Source: Actinomycetota bacterium
Lineage (GTDB): Bacteria; Actinomycetota; Geothermincolia; Geothermincolales; RBG-13-55-18
DNA: 64,000 nucleotides
Direction of reading: 5' to 3'
NCBI GenBank assembly: GCA_003598015.1
Contig: QZKE01000033.1
Location: forward strand, 1-64,000
How positions within the stretch are numbered: the first letter of the stretch is position 1; each line of letters begins with the position of its first letter. The translations under genes and the position numbers were made by a program. Below are positions 8,260-16,632 of the stretch, piece by piece. The notes under the pieces are model-generated. The model saw nothing but the letters and a program-made list of their open reading frames with translations, was not told the origin of the DNA and searched no databases.

Positions 8260-8288
8260 ATTATCTTCTCCGCCCGTCCCCTTGTCAA
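8260..8288 (-). promoter_or_regulatory. Promoter of the trpL-trpB2 transcript
   Basis: On the minus strand, TTGACA (8288-8283) and GATAAT (8265-8260) are separated by exactly 17 bp. The predicted transcription start near 8252 gives a ~210-nt leader before the trpB2 ATG. The promoter lies in the short gap after the endonuclease V gene. Confidence 0.8.
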
Positions 8289-8308
8289 GCCGACGCGCAG
8301 GCGTGTTA

Positions 8309-9016
8309 TCAAAATTCAAAACTGGACAGTTTAAGCTTGACCGCCCGTTTCAGTTCGTCCGCCGCAAGGTGGGCCCTCCTCTGGGGCTCCGGCAGCCTCA
8401 CCCCCCGCAGGCAGCCGAGGATCATGCGCACGCATGTCGCCAGGTCGATCAGGTGGCCCACGGAGACGTAAAGCGGCTTGACCCCACGCCGCGTGCGCAA
8501 CACCGCTCCCACGATCCTTCCCTCGTAGAGCAGGGGTGTCCAGTCACCCACCTCGGGGCCCGGCTCCCCTGCCTCGCCTACCAGCCTGGACTTGGCGCAT
8601 CCCACGGTGGGTATACCCGTCAGGACGCCCAGGTGGGAAGCCAATCCAAACGCTCGCGGATGCGCCAGCCCCTGGCCATCTACGAGGAGAAGATCGGGCG
8701 CGCCATCGAGGGCTTCCAGGGCCGGCAGGAGGGCCGGGAGTTCCCGGAAGGATAGCAGGCCGGGCACATAGGGAAAGGCGACCTCCACCGCCGACGTGCA
8801 CACCTGGAGCACCTCCAGCGTGGGGTAGTCCATGAGCACCGCCGCCCCCAGGGCCAGCTTGTGCTCGCGCAGGTATGAGATGTCGGTCCCGGCTATCAGC
8901 CCGATCTCTGCCGGGTCCAGTACTCTCTCCTCACGCACTTCGCCGCGTAACCGCTCCTGTATTGCCCTGGCTTCCGCCACGCTCACGTCCAGGGGGTGGC
9001 GCTCCGGTATGCGCAT
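8309..9016 (-). CDS. nfi: Endonuclease V (deoxyinosine 3' endonuclease)
   Basis: The enzyme nicks DNA (and in some organisms RNA) one base 3' to inosine during repair of deaminated adenine. The three metal-binding acids are visible: Asp45 in AGTDISY, Glu92 in SFRELP, and Asp113 in LLVDGQG-AHPR. The family signature FPYVPGLLSFRELP is intact. At 235 residues it is full length. It is followed on the same strand by the trpB2 promoter, so the two are probably separate transcripts. Confidence 0.93.
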   Translation of the reverse strand: MRIPERHPLDVSVAEARAIQERLRGEVREERVLDPAEIGLIAGTDISYLREHKLALGAAVLMDYPTLEVLQVCTSAVEVAFPYVPGLLSFRELPALLPALEALDGAPDLLLVDGQGLAHPRAFGLASHLGVLTGIPTVGCAKSRLVGEAGEPGPEVGDWTPLLYEGRIVGAVLRTRRGVKPLYVSVGHLIDLATCVRMILGCLRGVRLPEPQRRAHLAADELKRAVKLKLSSFEF

Positions 9017-9127
9017 CGGCCCTCCAATCCCCCGCCGCCACGCCCGGAGGTTATCACGCTCTGTGTATACATCTGAAGGGAGGGCGGGGTTGAAGGCGCC
9101 ACATCAGCGCCAGATGATCCCCTCGCG

Positions 9128-9403
9128 TCAGCTCTCTTCTTCGTGGCGGGGGTTCTTGCGGATGATCTTCAGGGCGTTGGTGACCGCGACCGTTACATCC
9201 GCCTTGAACTGGCTCTCCAGCTCGTTGACCTTGGTATAGATATACCCCATATCGGTCACTACGTACTTGGGGGGCAGGTGGTTCAAAGCCAGCGCCATGA
9301 TGTCCAGCTTGCACCTCTCGCACTTGCAGACATCGTCACGGGGGGAGAGAATCTCCTCCAGGGTCCTGTTCACCACTTCTTCCATGTAGTTTCTGAGAAG
9401 CAC
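9128..9403 (-). CDS. ComFB-like late competence family protein
   Basis: This 91-residue protein has NYMEEVVNRTLEEIL near the start and VCKCERCKLDIMALALNHLPPKYV in the middle. That Cys-Lys-Cys-x2-Cys plus LNHLPPKY pattern is typical of the ComFB family, which in some bacteria binds cyclic di-nucleotides and in others sits in competence operons. The cysteines may bind zinc. No competence genes are next to it here, so its role is uncertain. Confidence 0.82.
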   Translation of the reverse strand: MLLRNYMEEVVNRTLEEILSPRDDVCKCERCKLDIMALALNHLPPKYVVTDMGYIYTKVNELESQFKADVTVAVTNALKIIRKNPRHEEES

Positions 9404-9586
9404 TGGGGCACCTCCTTGATCGCCTTCCCCGGGTTTATTCTATCTCATTCATATGGGCTTTACACCATGGTGCGCCGCGCCTCTCCAGGAAACTCGTCAC
9501 CCGTTCCAGCGCAGGTCGAGCAACAGGGCTCGCGCCGCCACGGGTTGAGCTTGCATGCGTACGCCTATGCCTACCATCCTCCCGGG

Positions 9587-9595
9587 TGCTATAAT
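9587..9595 (+). promoter_or_regulatory. Extended -10 promoter of the rpsF operon
   Basis: TGC-TATAAT is a perfect extended -10 element, 70 nt before the rpsF start. No good -35 is seen, which is acceptable with an extended -10. Confidence 0.65.
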
Positions 9596-9603
9596 ATCGA
9601 CTT

Positions 9604-9650
9604 GTGCTCGACGCCGCTCCTGCTCCCGGCGAGGACCGGGGGCCGCTAGA
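9604..9650 (+). ncRNA. Possible S6:S18 autoregulatory leader of rpsF
   Basis: Between the promoter and the rpsF ribosome site is a C/G-rich hairpin region, with CCCGG and CCGGG arms around CGAGGA and further GCCG/CCGC runs. Many bacteria carry an S6:S18-binding leader here. The position fits, but I cannot confirm the conserved core by eye. Confidence 0.3.
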
Positions 9651-9665
9651 CCAAAGGAGGTGAAG

Positions 9666-9959
9666 ATGCGCGAATACGAGCTCATGTATATCGCCCGGCC
9701 CAACCTGGAACCCGAGCAGTACGAAGCCCTGCAGGAAAGAGTCGCGGGGCTGATAGCACGCGATGGCGGCGAGATGACCGGCCTGGACGTGTGGGGCAAG
9801 AGGAGATTGGGCTATCCCATCAAGCACGAGACCGACGGCTATTACGTCGTGCTCACGTTCAAGGGCGGGGAGGAACTCATCAGGGAGCTGGACCGTATCC
9901 TTTCCATCACCGACGAGTTCCTACGCTTCAAGATCTTCCGCATGGATCAGCGCAAGTAA
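9666..9959 (+). CDS. rpsF: 30S ribosomal protein S6
   Basis: The 97-residue protein is S6 of the small ribosomal subunit, which pairs with S18 on 16S rRNA. It begins MREYELMYI and continues with the typical GKRRLGYPIKHETDGYYVVL segment. The ATG at 9666 follows AAAGGAGGTGAAG. It is first in the classic order with ssb, rpsR, rplI and dnaB. Confidence 0.97.
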   Translation: MREYELMYIARPNLEPEQYEALQERVAGLIARDGGEMTGLDVWGKRRLGYPIKHETDGYYVVLTFKGGEELIRELDRILSITDEFLRFKIFRMDQRK

Positions 9960-10038
9960 CCTTGCCCCTTCCCGGCGATGTCACTGTACCGCAATAGAAT
10001 AAGATTGTACGTCGGGAAGAGCGGAAAGGGAGGATATC

Positions 10039-10467
10039 ATGGCTGGTTTGAACAATGTCGTGTTGATCGGGAACCTGACGCGGGATCCCGAACTGAGGTA
10101 TACGCCTAGCGGGCTGCCGGTAGCGACGCTGCGCCTGGCCGTAAACCGCAATTTTACGAACCAGCAGGGAGAGATAGAGACGGATTACTTCAACGTAGTC
10201 GTCTGGCGCAACCAGGCGGAGAAGTGCGCCGAGTACCTGAGCAAAGGGCGCCAGGTCGCCGTGACCGGCAGGCTGCAGAGCCGGAGCTGGGAAGGGAACG
10301 ATGGCCAGAAGAGGTCGACTATAGAGATCGTCGCCGACCGTGTCGTATTCCTGGGCCGCCGCGAAAAGCGGGATGACGGCATAGACGACCTGGTCGAAGT
10401 GGACTTCACGGAGAAAGACCTCTCCACGGACCTGGAGGCCCGGGTCGAAGACGAGGTGGTGTTCTGA
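10039..10467 (+). CDS. ssb: Single-stranded DNA-binding protein
   Basis: The 142-residue protein has an OB-fold starting NNVVLIGNLTRDPELRYTPSG and including YFNVVVWRNQAEKCAEYLSKG and VTGRLQSRSWE. The C-terminal tail is short and acidic but ends EDEVVF rather than the usual DDDIPF tip that recruits partner proteins. It lies between rpsF and rpsR, where the main replication SSB is normally encoded. Confidence 0.95.
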   Translation: MAGLNNVVLIGNLTRDPELRYTPSGLPVATLRLAVNRNFTNQQGEIETDYFNVVVWRNQAEKCAEYLSKGRQVAVTGRLQSRSWEGNDGQKRSTIEIVADRVVFLGRREKRDDGIDDLVEVDFTEKDLSTDLEARVEDEVVF

Positions 10468-10516
10468 GTCAGCAGGCACACCCAGAAGGAGAACGTGAAT
10501 CACGACTGGAGGAAAG

Positions 10517-10807
10517 ATGAGCCCTAATCAGAGCAGGAAACCCGGCGGGAAGGAGAAGAGATCCCGGGATGGCTACGCCCGCAAGCCCCGCAAGAAAGTC
10601 TGCTATTTCTGTTCGGAGAAGATGGACTTTATCGACTACAAAGACGTCTCTCTCCTGAAGAAATATGTATCGGAAAAGGGGAAGATCCGTCCACGCCGGG
10701 TCACTGGCAACTGCGCACAGCATCAGAGCAGGCTGGCGCTGGCCATAAAGAGCGCACGGGAGCTGGCCCTCCTTCCCTATACCTCGCGCCAGGGAGAGAT
10801 CAAGTAA
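10517..10807 (+). CDS. rpsR: 30S ribosomal protein S18
   Basis: At 96 residues with an N-terminal basic extension, this has the S18 core [22 protein letters not shown] and [16 protein letters not shown]. Cysteines in CYFC and one further on may bind zinc, as in many high-GC Gram-positive S18 proteins. It partners S6 in the 30S platform. It follows ssb by 49 nt. Confidence 0.96.
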   Translation: MSPNQSRKPGGKEKRSRDGYARKPRKKVCYFCSEKMDFIDYKDVSLLKKYVSEKGKIRPRRVTGNCAQHQSRLALAIKSARELALLPYTSRQGEIK

Positions 10808-10847
10808 GAAATCGGGTAGTCTCAGCCGCAACAACCGCTTTCCGTTT

Positions 10848-10856
10848 TGTTATACT
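10848..10856 (+). promoter_or_regulatory. Extended -10 promoter upstream of rplI
   Basis: TGT-TATACT forms an extended -10 element in the gap between rpsR and rplI. A partial -35 (GCAACA) lies 17 bp upstream. It could give rplI-dnaB an internal promoter. Confidence 0.45.
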
Positions 10857-10894
10857 GATTGAGGTCCGACATACCATACGGCAAGGAGTTCGAC

Positions 10895-11341
10895 TTGAAG
10901 GTGATCCTGGTAGCAGACGTGGAGGGACTGGGCAGCCGTGGCGACATGGTGGAGGTCAAAGACGGTTATGCCAACAACCTCCTTATCCCCAAGGGGCTCG
11001 CCATCCGCTCCACCAAGGGTAAGGCAAAGGAAGCCACACAGCAGGCGAAGGAAAAGATGGCCAAGTCCGACCGCGAATTGAAGAAGGCGGAGGATGCCGC
11101 GCAGTCGATAACCGGCCACACCTTTGAGGTCACCGCCAAGACCGGGGAGGAGGGAAAACTCTTCGGTACTATCACCTCGAAGGACGTAGCGGCACTGCTC
11201 GAAAACGACCTGCACATCAAAGTGGACCGCAAGAAGATCCACATGGATGAGCATATAAAGACAGTGGGGTTTCACGAGGCGCGCATCAAGCTGCACCCCC
11301 AGGTTGAAGCCATAGTCCACCTCAAGGTAATACCGGAATAG
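10895..11341 (+). CDS. rplI: 50S ribosomal protein L9
   Basis: The 148-residue L9 starts LKVILVADVEGLGSRGD and has the family's KDGYANNLLIPKGLA motif, then a long charged connecting helix and the C-terminal domain with GKLFGTITSKDVA. The start is the TTG at 10895, because AAGGAG lies 6 nt upstream and L9 proteins normally begin at MKVIL. An upstream start at 10859 would add 12 unlikely residues and overlap the putative promoter. Confidence 0.94.
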   Translation: MKVILVADVEGLGSRGDMVEVKDGYANNLLIPKGLAIRSTKGKAKEATQQAKEKMAKSDRELKKAEDAAQSITGHTFEVTAKTGEEGKLFGTITSKDVAALLENDLHIKVDRKKIHMDEHIKTVGFHEARIKLHPQVEAIVHLKVIPE

Positions 11342-11398
11342 AGCATTTTTACGGGGCCGGGCGCGCAGCCGCCCTGCTCTGATGGGGGATCGAGGGGC

Positions 11399-12748
11399 AT
11401 GAGCACGGTAGTCCAGGCCTTTGACCGCCATGACCACCTGCCGCCGCACAGCCTGGAAGCGGAGGAGTCCGTGCTGGGCTCCATGCTCCTTTCGCAGGAG
11501 GCCATAGCGGAGGTATCGGAGATCCTCAAGCCGGGTGACTTCTACAAGGAATCCCACGGCCTCATCTTCACGGCCGCCCTTTCTCTCTACGCCTCCGGGG
11601 AGCCGGTGGACCCGGTCACGGTGGCAGAATCCCTGCGCGCGCAGGGGAACCTGGAGAAGGTGGGCGACCGCTCCTACATCCTCGACCTCATGTCCTCCGT
11701 GCCCACCCCCGCCAACGCCCGCTATTACGCGGAAGTGGTGTCCCGCCTCGCCACCTATCGCCGCCTTATCGCGGCCGCGGCGAAAGTCGCCGCCGTGGGT
11801 TACCGGGCGCCGGAGGAGCTGGCGGAGGCCCTGGACGAGGCGGAGAGCGTCGTCTTCGATGTGGGCCAATGGGAGAGACGCGAGAGCATCAGGCCCCTGC
11901 GGGAACTGATGGAGGCGACCTGGGAGGAGTTCGAGCAGATAGCTGACGGCAGCGTCAAGACCGGCATCCTCTCCGGCTTTTCCGACCTGGACGAGCTCAC
12001 CCAGGGTTTTCAGCCCTCCGATCTCATCATCCTCGCGGCCCGCCCTTCCATGGGCAAGACATCGCTGGCCCTGAACATCGCCGAGTACGTGGCGATAAGG
12101 GAGGGCGTGCCCCTGGCCATCTTCAGCCTGGAGATGAGCGCGAAGGAGGTCACCAAGAGGATGCTCTGCTCCCGCGCCCGGGTGAACAGCCAGAAGCTCA
12201 AGTCCAGTTTCAAGGACGACGACGTCTGGCAGCGTCTCTCCGATGCGGCGGGTGAACTCACCTCGGCATCCATCTTCATCGACGACAACGCCGACATCGG
12301 CATCATGGAACTGCGCTCCAAGGTGAGGCGCCTCAAGGCCCAGCACGATATCGGCATGGTTATCGTGGACTACATCCAGCTCATGGCATCCGACCGCCGC
12401 CTGGAGAACCGCGTGCAGGAGATAGCGTCCATATCCCGCGGCCTCAAGATCCTCGGCCGCGATTTCAACATCCCGGTTATCGCTGTGTCACAGCTCTCGC
12501 GCGAGCCGGAGAAGCACAACCGGCCCCCCATCCTCTCCGACCTGCGGGAATCGGGGGCGATCGAGCAGGACGCGGACCTCATCTTCTTCATCCACCGCGA
12601 GGAAGTGATCGATCGCGACAACGACGAGGTCAAAGGCAAGGCGAGGCTGAACCTGGCCAAGCACCGTAACGGCCCCACCGGTTCCTTCGAGCTGGCTTTC
12701 ATATCCCAGTACGCGCACTTCCGGGATATAAGCCGCAGGTCGGAATAG
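11399..12748 (+). CDS. dnaB: Replicative DNA helicase DnaB
   Basis: The 449-residue protein has the DnaB N-terminal domain (PPHSLEAEESVLGSMLL) and a RecA-like C-terminal ATPase. Walker A is ARPSMGKTSLAL near residue 215, Walker B is MVIVDYIQLM near 322, followed by SQLSREPEKH and DLRESGAIEQDADLI, all standard DnaB motifs. No intein is present. It forms the hexameric helicase at the fork and ends the rpsF-rplI block. Confidence 0.97.
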   Translation: MSTVVQAFDRHDHLPPHSLEAEESVLGSMLLSQEAIAEVSEILKPGDFYKESHGLIFTAALSLYASGEPVDPVTVAESLRAQGNLEKVGDRSYILDLMSSVPTPANARYYAEVVSRLATYRRLIAAAAKVAAVGYRAPEELAEALDEAESVVFDVGQWERRESIRPLRELMEATWEEFEQIADGSVKTGILSGFSDLDELTQGFQPSDLIILAARPSMGKTSLALNIAEYVAIREGVPLAIFSLEMSAKEVTKRMLCSRARVNSQKLKSSFKDDDVWQRLSDAAGELTSASIFIDDNADIGIMELRSKVRRLKAQHDIGMVIVDYIQLMASDRRLENRVQEIASISRGLKILGRDFNIPVIAVSQLSREPEKHNRPPILSDLRESGAIEQDADLIFFIHREEVIDRDNDEVKGKARLNLAKHRNGPTGSFELAFISQYAHFRDISRRSE

Positions 12749-13069
12749 AGGGTCGGAACTTCGATCTTCGGTTCCCTGGTCTTTCCAACATCACTCGACA
12801 GCCTGCATCGCGCAAGTCGGCTTTTTCGCGCAGCGTGAAAGCAGATTGCGAGGAGCGCAGCGGCGCGGCAACCTCGATTGAGTATTCCGTCACGACAGGA
12901 GGATCTCACGTCTTTGAAAAGGCGTATTGCAAGGCGATGCCGGCGCGGCAAGCTCGTTCGAGTACCACGTTTTCATTCAAGAAGCGGGGTACTTCGGGCG
13001 GCGCGACGGTGCCAGTCGCCAGTAGGGCGAGGCCTGGCCTGGGACGAGTACGCAACGAATATGTACAGG
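12749..13069. repeat. Intergenic stretch with two degenerate REP-like repeats
   Basis: Copies at about 12845-12882 and 12925-12961 share ATTGC(G)AGG...GGCGCGGCAA.CTCG.T.GAG. They resemble the ATTGCGAG...GCAATCTC elements also seen near 25.65 kb. They can form hairpins and are probably scattered chromosomal repeats. No gene is seen in this gap between convergent dnaB and the Fe-S gene. Confidence 0.5.
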
Positions 13070-13972
13070 CTAGCCCAGTATCTCCCTGGCCAGGTCGATA
13101 TCCAGAGGGATCAGCCCCCTGTCCGTCTCCTTGTAGACAAGGGACAGAGCGCCCTCGCTGCACTTCTCTACGCAGAGCTCGCAGCCATAGCACTTCTCCG
13201 GATGGTAAACGCGTATCCCGCCTACGATCTCGATGGCCCCGAAGTGGCATGACTCCACGCAGGTACCGCAGAGTTCGCACTTCGCCGTATCGTGCTCCAC
13301 CGTATAGCCGGAGGGCACATATTGGGAGATGTCCTGGGCTCCTTTTATCTTCTGGGCCATGGCGGTGGCGCGCATGGACACGCAGCACTTGGGGCAGCAG
13401 TTGCACAGCACCCCCATGCTTCCGCCCGTGGCCACCTTGAAGAAGGCCTGGTTGATGTGGCCGCTCTTGCGGTGCTGGTCGATGATGTCCAGGGCCTCTT
13501 CCCTGTCGATACGCCGCACGTTGTACTTGTCGCAATGCTCCATCCAGAAGTCCACCACCGGCCTCCCTATCGCGATGCATGACGCAAGGGGCTGGCAGGG
13601 GTCCTTGAGTTCCTTCTTGCACGGGCAATCCATTACGGCCAGATGGGTCGGCTCTCGCAGGATGATCTTGTTGGCGTGCTTGAAAGGTACGATGCGGTTG
13701 GTGGTGTCCGGCCCGAGCATCACCGTCTCCTCCAGGTCGAGGATCTTGTTGATATCTCCCCGGGAGAGCACCTTGGCATGGTAGCGGTCGAAGATGAACC
13801 CGGGGATGTACTTCGTCGCCTCCACGCGCGAAAAGAGCACGACTATGGCCTTGGTGGCATATAACGCCGCCTTTACGTAGATATCGTAGAAAATGAAATA
13901 GATGTAGTTGTGGATGGCCCGGTCCACCCTCCAGCCGTGCAACTTGAACACCCGCTTCGTGGATTCCTTCAT
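13070..13972 (-). CDS. 4Fe-4S ferredoxin-type protein (paralogue A)
   Basis: This 300-residue protein ends in two 4Fe-4S motifs, CELCGTCVESCHFGAIE and CYGCELCVEKCSEGALS, like a bacterial 2[4Fe-4S] ferredoxin. Further cysteines occur upstream in MDCPCKKELKDPC and VLCNCCPKCC, so there may be an extra cluster. The N-terminus (STKRVFKLHGWRVDRAIHNY) closely matches the protein at 25772-26659. The pair flanks the acyl-CoA module, and an electron-carrier role for its dehydrogenases or the dehydratase activase is likely but inferred. The ATG at 13972 has AGGAGGG 8 nt upstream. It is divergent from the TetR gene at 14279. Confidence 0.82.
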   Translation of the reverse strand: MKESTKRVFKLHGWRVDRAIHNYIYFIFYDIYVKAALYATKAIVVLFSRVEATKYIPGFIFDRYHAKVLSRGDINKILDLEETVMLGPDTTNRIVPFKHANKIILREPTHLAVMDCPCKKELKDPCQPLASCIAIGRPVVDFWMEHCDKYNVRRIDREEALDIIDQHRKSGHINQAFFKVATGGSMGVLCNCCPKCCVSMRATAMAQKIKGAQDISQYVPSGYTVEHDTAKCELCGTCVESCHFGAIEIVGGIRVYHPEKCYGCELCVEKCSEGALSLVYKETDRGLIPLDIDLAREILG

Positions 13973-14278
13973 GCCGACATCCCTCCTATGCGGTCCCGAT
14001 GCCCGAATTAAACCCGGTTCCCTTCAACCCCCCGGCTTCGCCGACACCCGGGTCGGCGGCGTGCTTGAGCGCCTGCCGGAAAGGTCCCCGCCGAACCGCT
14101 CTCCGCAACCCTCCCCCGATGTATCTCGCCAACATTTTCCCTCCCCGCCGGAGCCGATTCTTTACAATTGCGCAAAGAAGCGTAAAGTTATTATATGACT
14201 ATGGTCATTTTTTTCAAACAATCTTTATTTCTTTGTTCATGAGCGTCATCGCGGGGCATAAAAAGGAGCAGTCAGCCA
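13973..14278. promoter_or_regulatory. Divergent regulatory region with TetR operator 1
   Basis: A promoter toward tetR reads TTGCGC (14168-14173), a 17-bp spacer, and TTATAT (14191-14196). The palindrome ATGACTATGGTCAT lies at 14195-14208, immediately over the -10 end. An almost identical core, TGACCCTGGTCA, occurs at 15126-15137. The region separates the leftward Fe-S gene from the rightward TetR gene, so one bound dimer could control both. Confidence 0.65.
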
Positions 14279-14914
14279 TTGACCAAGCTGTCCAAGAGAG
14301 AGAGCAACAAGCTGCAGCGTAGAGCCGCTATCCTCTCCGCTGCGCAGGCACTCATCTCCGAGTGGGGCTTCAAGGGAACCACCATGCAGGAGGTAGCCGA
14401 GAGGGCCGGGCTTTCAAAGGGCACCGTCTACCTCTACTTCAAGAGCAAGGAGGAATTGTACCTCTCGGTATGCGTCATGGGCATCGCCGGGTTCGGCGAG
14501 AGGCTGGAGGCCGCCGGAAGAAGCGCCAGCGGGCTGGAGGACCGGATCAAAGCGGTATACCTCGCCTATATCCGTTACTCGCTGGAAGAGCCGGCCGTGT
14601 TCCGCGTCCTGCGGGATACCTTCCTCGAGCAGGTGCGGCAGAACCTGTCCAGGAGCACCATCGAGGAGACCTCCGGCATCATCAAGGGCTGGCTGGAGAA
14701 CGAGAGCAGGCTTCTGCAGGAGGGCATCGACTCCGGCGTGTTCGCCGCGGACCTGGATCCCTATGCCTTCAGCGTCACAGCATGGCGGATGGCAACCGGT
14801 CTGGTAGAGCTGGCACTGCTGGAGGATCCCATAGTCGTAGATCCCGACAACATGCAAAGGATGTTCGAGGGATCGATAGACCTGCTGATCAAGGGCTCCA
14901 GGTCCGTGAGATGA
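14279..14914 (+). CDS. TetR/AcrR family regulator of the acyl-CoA module
   Basis: This 211-residue protein has a canonical TetR HTH: RRAAILSAAQALISEWGFKGTT, then VAERAGLSKGTVYLYFKSKEEL near residues 40-60. The C-terminal domain is of the helical ligand-binding type. The start is a TTG at 14279 with AAGGAG about 10 nt upstream. Matching palindromes lie at its own promoter and at the dehydrogenase promoter 920 bp downstream, so it very likely represses itself and that operon. An acyl-CoA ligand is plausible from context. Confidence 0.88.
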   Translation: MTKLSKRESNKLQRRAAILSAAQALISEWGFKGTTMQEVAERAGLSKGTVYLYFKSKEELYLSVCVMGIAGFGERLEAAGRSASGLEDRIKAVYLAYIRYSLEEPAVFRVLRDTFLEQVRQNLSRSTIEETSGIIKGWLENESRLLQEGIDSGVFAADLDPYAFSVTAWRMATGLVELALLEDPIVVDPDNMQRMFEGSIDLLIKGSRSVR

Positions 14915-15114
14915 TACCGCATGACTGGATCCTTGATCCATGTAATACCCCTCTATGAGGTGGGTTGAAAGCCGAGATGTGGAGTGGAAACCTCGCCAGG
15001 TGGGATAGGGGTTCATTCCTGGCTCTTCTCCAAGAAATGCGGGCAAAGGATGGGGAGGTTGGCCTGGTCAAGCCTCGGGAAGAGCCATGAATGAATAAAT
15101 GTGTGAGAATTGTA

Positions 15115-15143
15115 TTGACAAAAACTGACCCTGGTCATAATAT
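15115..15143 (+). promoter_or_regulatory. Promoter and TetR operator 2 of the acyl-CoA dehydrogenase operon
   Basis: TTGACA (15115-15120) and TAATAT (15138-15143) are spaced by 17 bp. The palindrome TGACC-CT-GGTCA fills 15126-15137, between the two hexamers, where a bound repressor would exclude RNA polymerase. The remaining ~200 nt leader to 15349 is AT-rich and shows no clear gene or structure. Confidence 0.72.
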
Positions 15144-15348
15144 TGCCCCATAGCATTCGATTCCCAGCCTTGCTTAGTAGCTATTACGAAGCAGAAAGCA
15201 TAATATATATAGGCAAAACATGTCTATGCGTTCAAGTGATATGGGGGTGCGCCGGTTCACTCTGCTTTCTGACATTTTCCTGCACAAGACTCGGCCTGTG
15301 GCCGCCCCCCGTTATATTTCCGGCACCCGAGAGTAAGGGGAGGTAAGG

Positions 15349-16617
15349 ATGAGGACCATTGACGATTTCACGCGTCCGCTGGAATACATCTCACCCATGT
15401 GCGATCTGCTGGGATCCATCTTCCGAGAGTGGACGGAGAAGGAGGTGATACCCTACCGCAGGCGGTTCGATGAGGACTACCTAGAACACCATCTCATCCA
15501 CCCCCCTTTCAAGAAGCTGCTGGGCGAGTACGGTATCCAGCGCATGCTCTTCCCCGAGGACCTGGGGGGTTGGGGCTTGGGCACCTCTAACTACCTATAC
15601 GTGGCCGCTTATTGCATGTTCGAGGAGATCGCGCGCGCCGATTCCGGCATGGCCATGGCCTTCGGCGTCGTCTTCTGGCCCTTGCTTTTCATCTCCCTTG
15701 AGCCCCATGTCAATCGCCGTCTCCTGGAGGAGTTCGCTCCCATGTTCTGCGGGACCAACGAGGTGACCTTCGCGGCCTTGTGCATGACCGAGCCGCAGGG
15801 TGGCTCGGACATAGAGAACGTCGAGATCGTCAAGGGCACCACCATCCAGACCACCGCGGTCCAGGATGGGGACGAATGGGTGATCAACGGCCACAAGCTC
15901 TGGCCCACCAACACCGGCGGGCTGGCCAGGCTCATGGCCGTGGTATGCACCACGAATCCCGGCTCAGATGATCCACGGGACATCGCGGTCATCTACGTCA
16001 AGGACGACATGCCCGGCGTGACCCAGGGGCCACCTTACGATAAGGCGGGAATGGCGGCGGATATGAACGGCGACGTCTGGTACGAGAACGTGCGCGTGCC
16101 GCTGTGGTACCGCGCCATCGGCCCCGGCGACGACGCCAAGTACTTCGGGGAGATCATGTCCACGGGGAACATGGGCATCATCGCCTGGATCTCCGGAACC
16201 ATGATGAACATTTACGAGCGGGTCAGCGAGTACGTGAACCGTAAGAAATATCGGGGGAAGCCCCTGAAAGAGAACGATGCCGTAGCCGGGCTCCTGGCCG
16301 ACTTCGCCACCCACATCGAGGCGATAAGGATCATCGGCTACCAGTGCGCGCGCATGTGCGACCGCCACGACCTCTACGGCCCCCTGTGGGACCCCGGCCT
16401 GGTGGCCAAGATGCGCGCCCAGCGCTACTTCACCGTGGACCGCTTTATCGACATCACGGGCAGGGTCATGAACCTCATGGAGGCCTACGGCGCGGACCGC
16501 GACTGGGACGTGGAGAAGCACTGGCGCGATGTGAAGATGCTCCAGATGGTGGAGGGCAGCAAGCAGCTTTGCCAGATTGAGGTGGCGCGCTGGTTCTACG
16601 AGGCTGAGACCTATTAG
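15349..16617 (+). CDS. Acyl-CoA dehydrogenase 1 (keeps the EGS catalytic-type Glu)
   Basis: This 422-residue flavoenzyme should oxidise an acyl-CoA to the 2-enoyl-CoA. The FAD/substrate motif TEPQGGSD lies near residue 146, then WVINGHKLWPTN and the third domain with KYRGKPLKENDAVAGLLADF. Near the end, MVEGSKQL holds Glu402 where IYEGT-type dehydrogenases carry the catalytic base. GGGGAGGTAAGG precedes the ATG. Two homologues follow directly, the next only 15 nt away. The substrate is unknown; the regulator and dehydratase-like genes suggest an anaerobic acyl-CoA pathway. Confidence 0.9.
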   Translation: MRTIDDFTRPLEYISPMCDLLGSIFREWTEKEVIPYRRRFDEDYLEHHLIHPPFKKLLGEYGIQRMLFPEDLGGWGLGTSNYLYVAAYCMFEEIARADSGMAMAFGVVFWPLLFISLEPHVNRRLLEEFAPMFCGTNEVTFAALCMTEPQGGSDIENVEIVKGTTIQTTAVQDGDEWVINGHKLWPTNTGGLARLMAVVCTTNPGSDDPRDIAVIYVKDDMPGVTQGPPYDKAGMAADMNGDVWYENVRVPLWYRAIGPGDDAKYFGEIMSTGNMGIIAWISGTMMNIYERVSEYVNRKKYRGKPLKENDAVAGLLADFATHIEAIRIIGYQCARMCDRHDLYGPLWDPGLVAKMRAQRYFTVDRFIDITGRVMNLMEAYGADRDWDVEKHWRDVKMLQMVEGSKQLCQIEVARWFYEAETY

Positions 16618-16632
16618 GGGGGGTTCGCCGGC

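Noticed and set aside
10850..12346. 498-codon open frame on the minus strand
   Set aside because: It is antisense to rplI and dnaB, which have clear conserved motifs; the translation is low-complexity His/Gly/Arg text typical of high-GC shadows.
15143..15346. 67-codon frame in the dehydrogenase leader
   Set aside because: It overlaps the -10 and transcription start, has no ribosome site, and shows no recognisable protein features.
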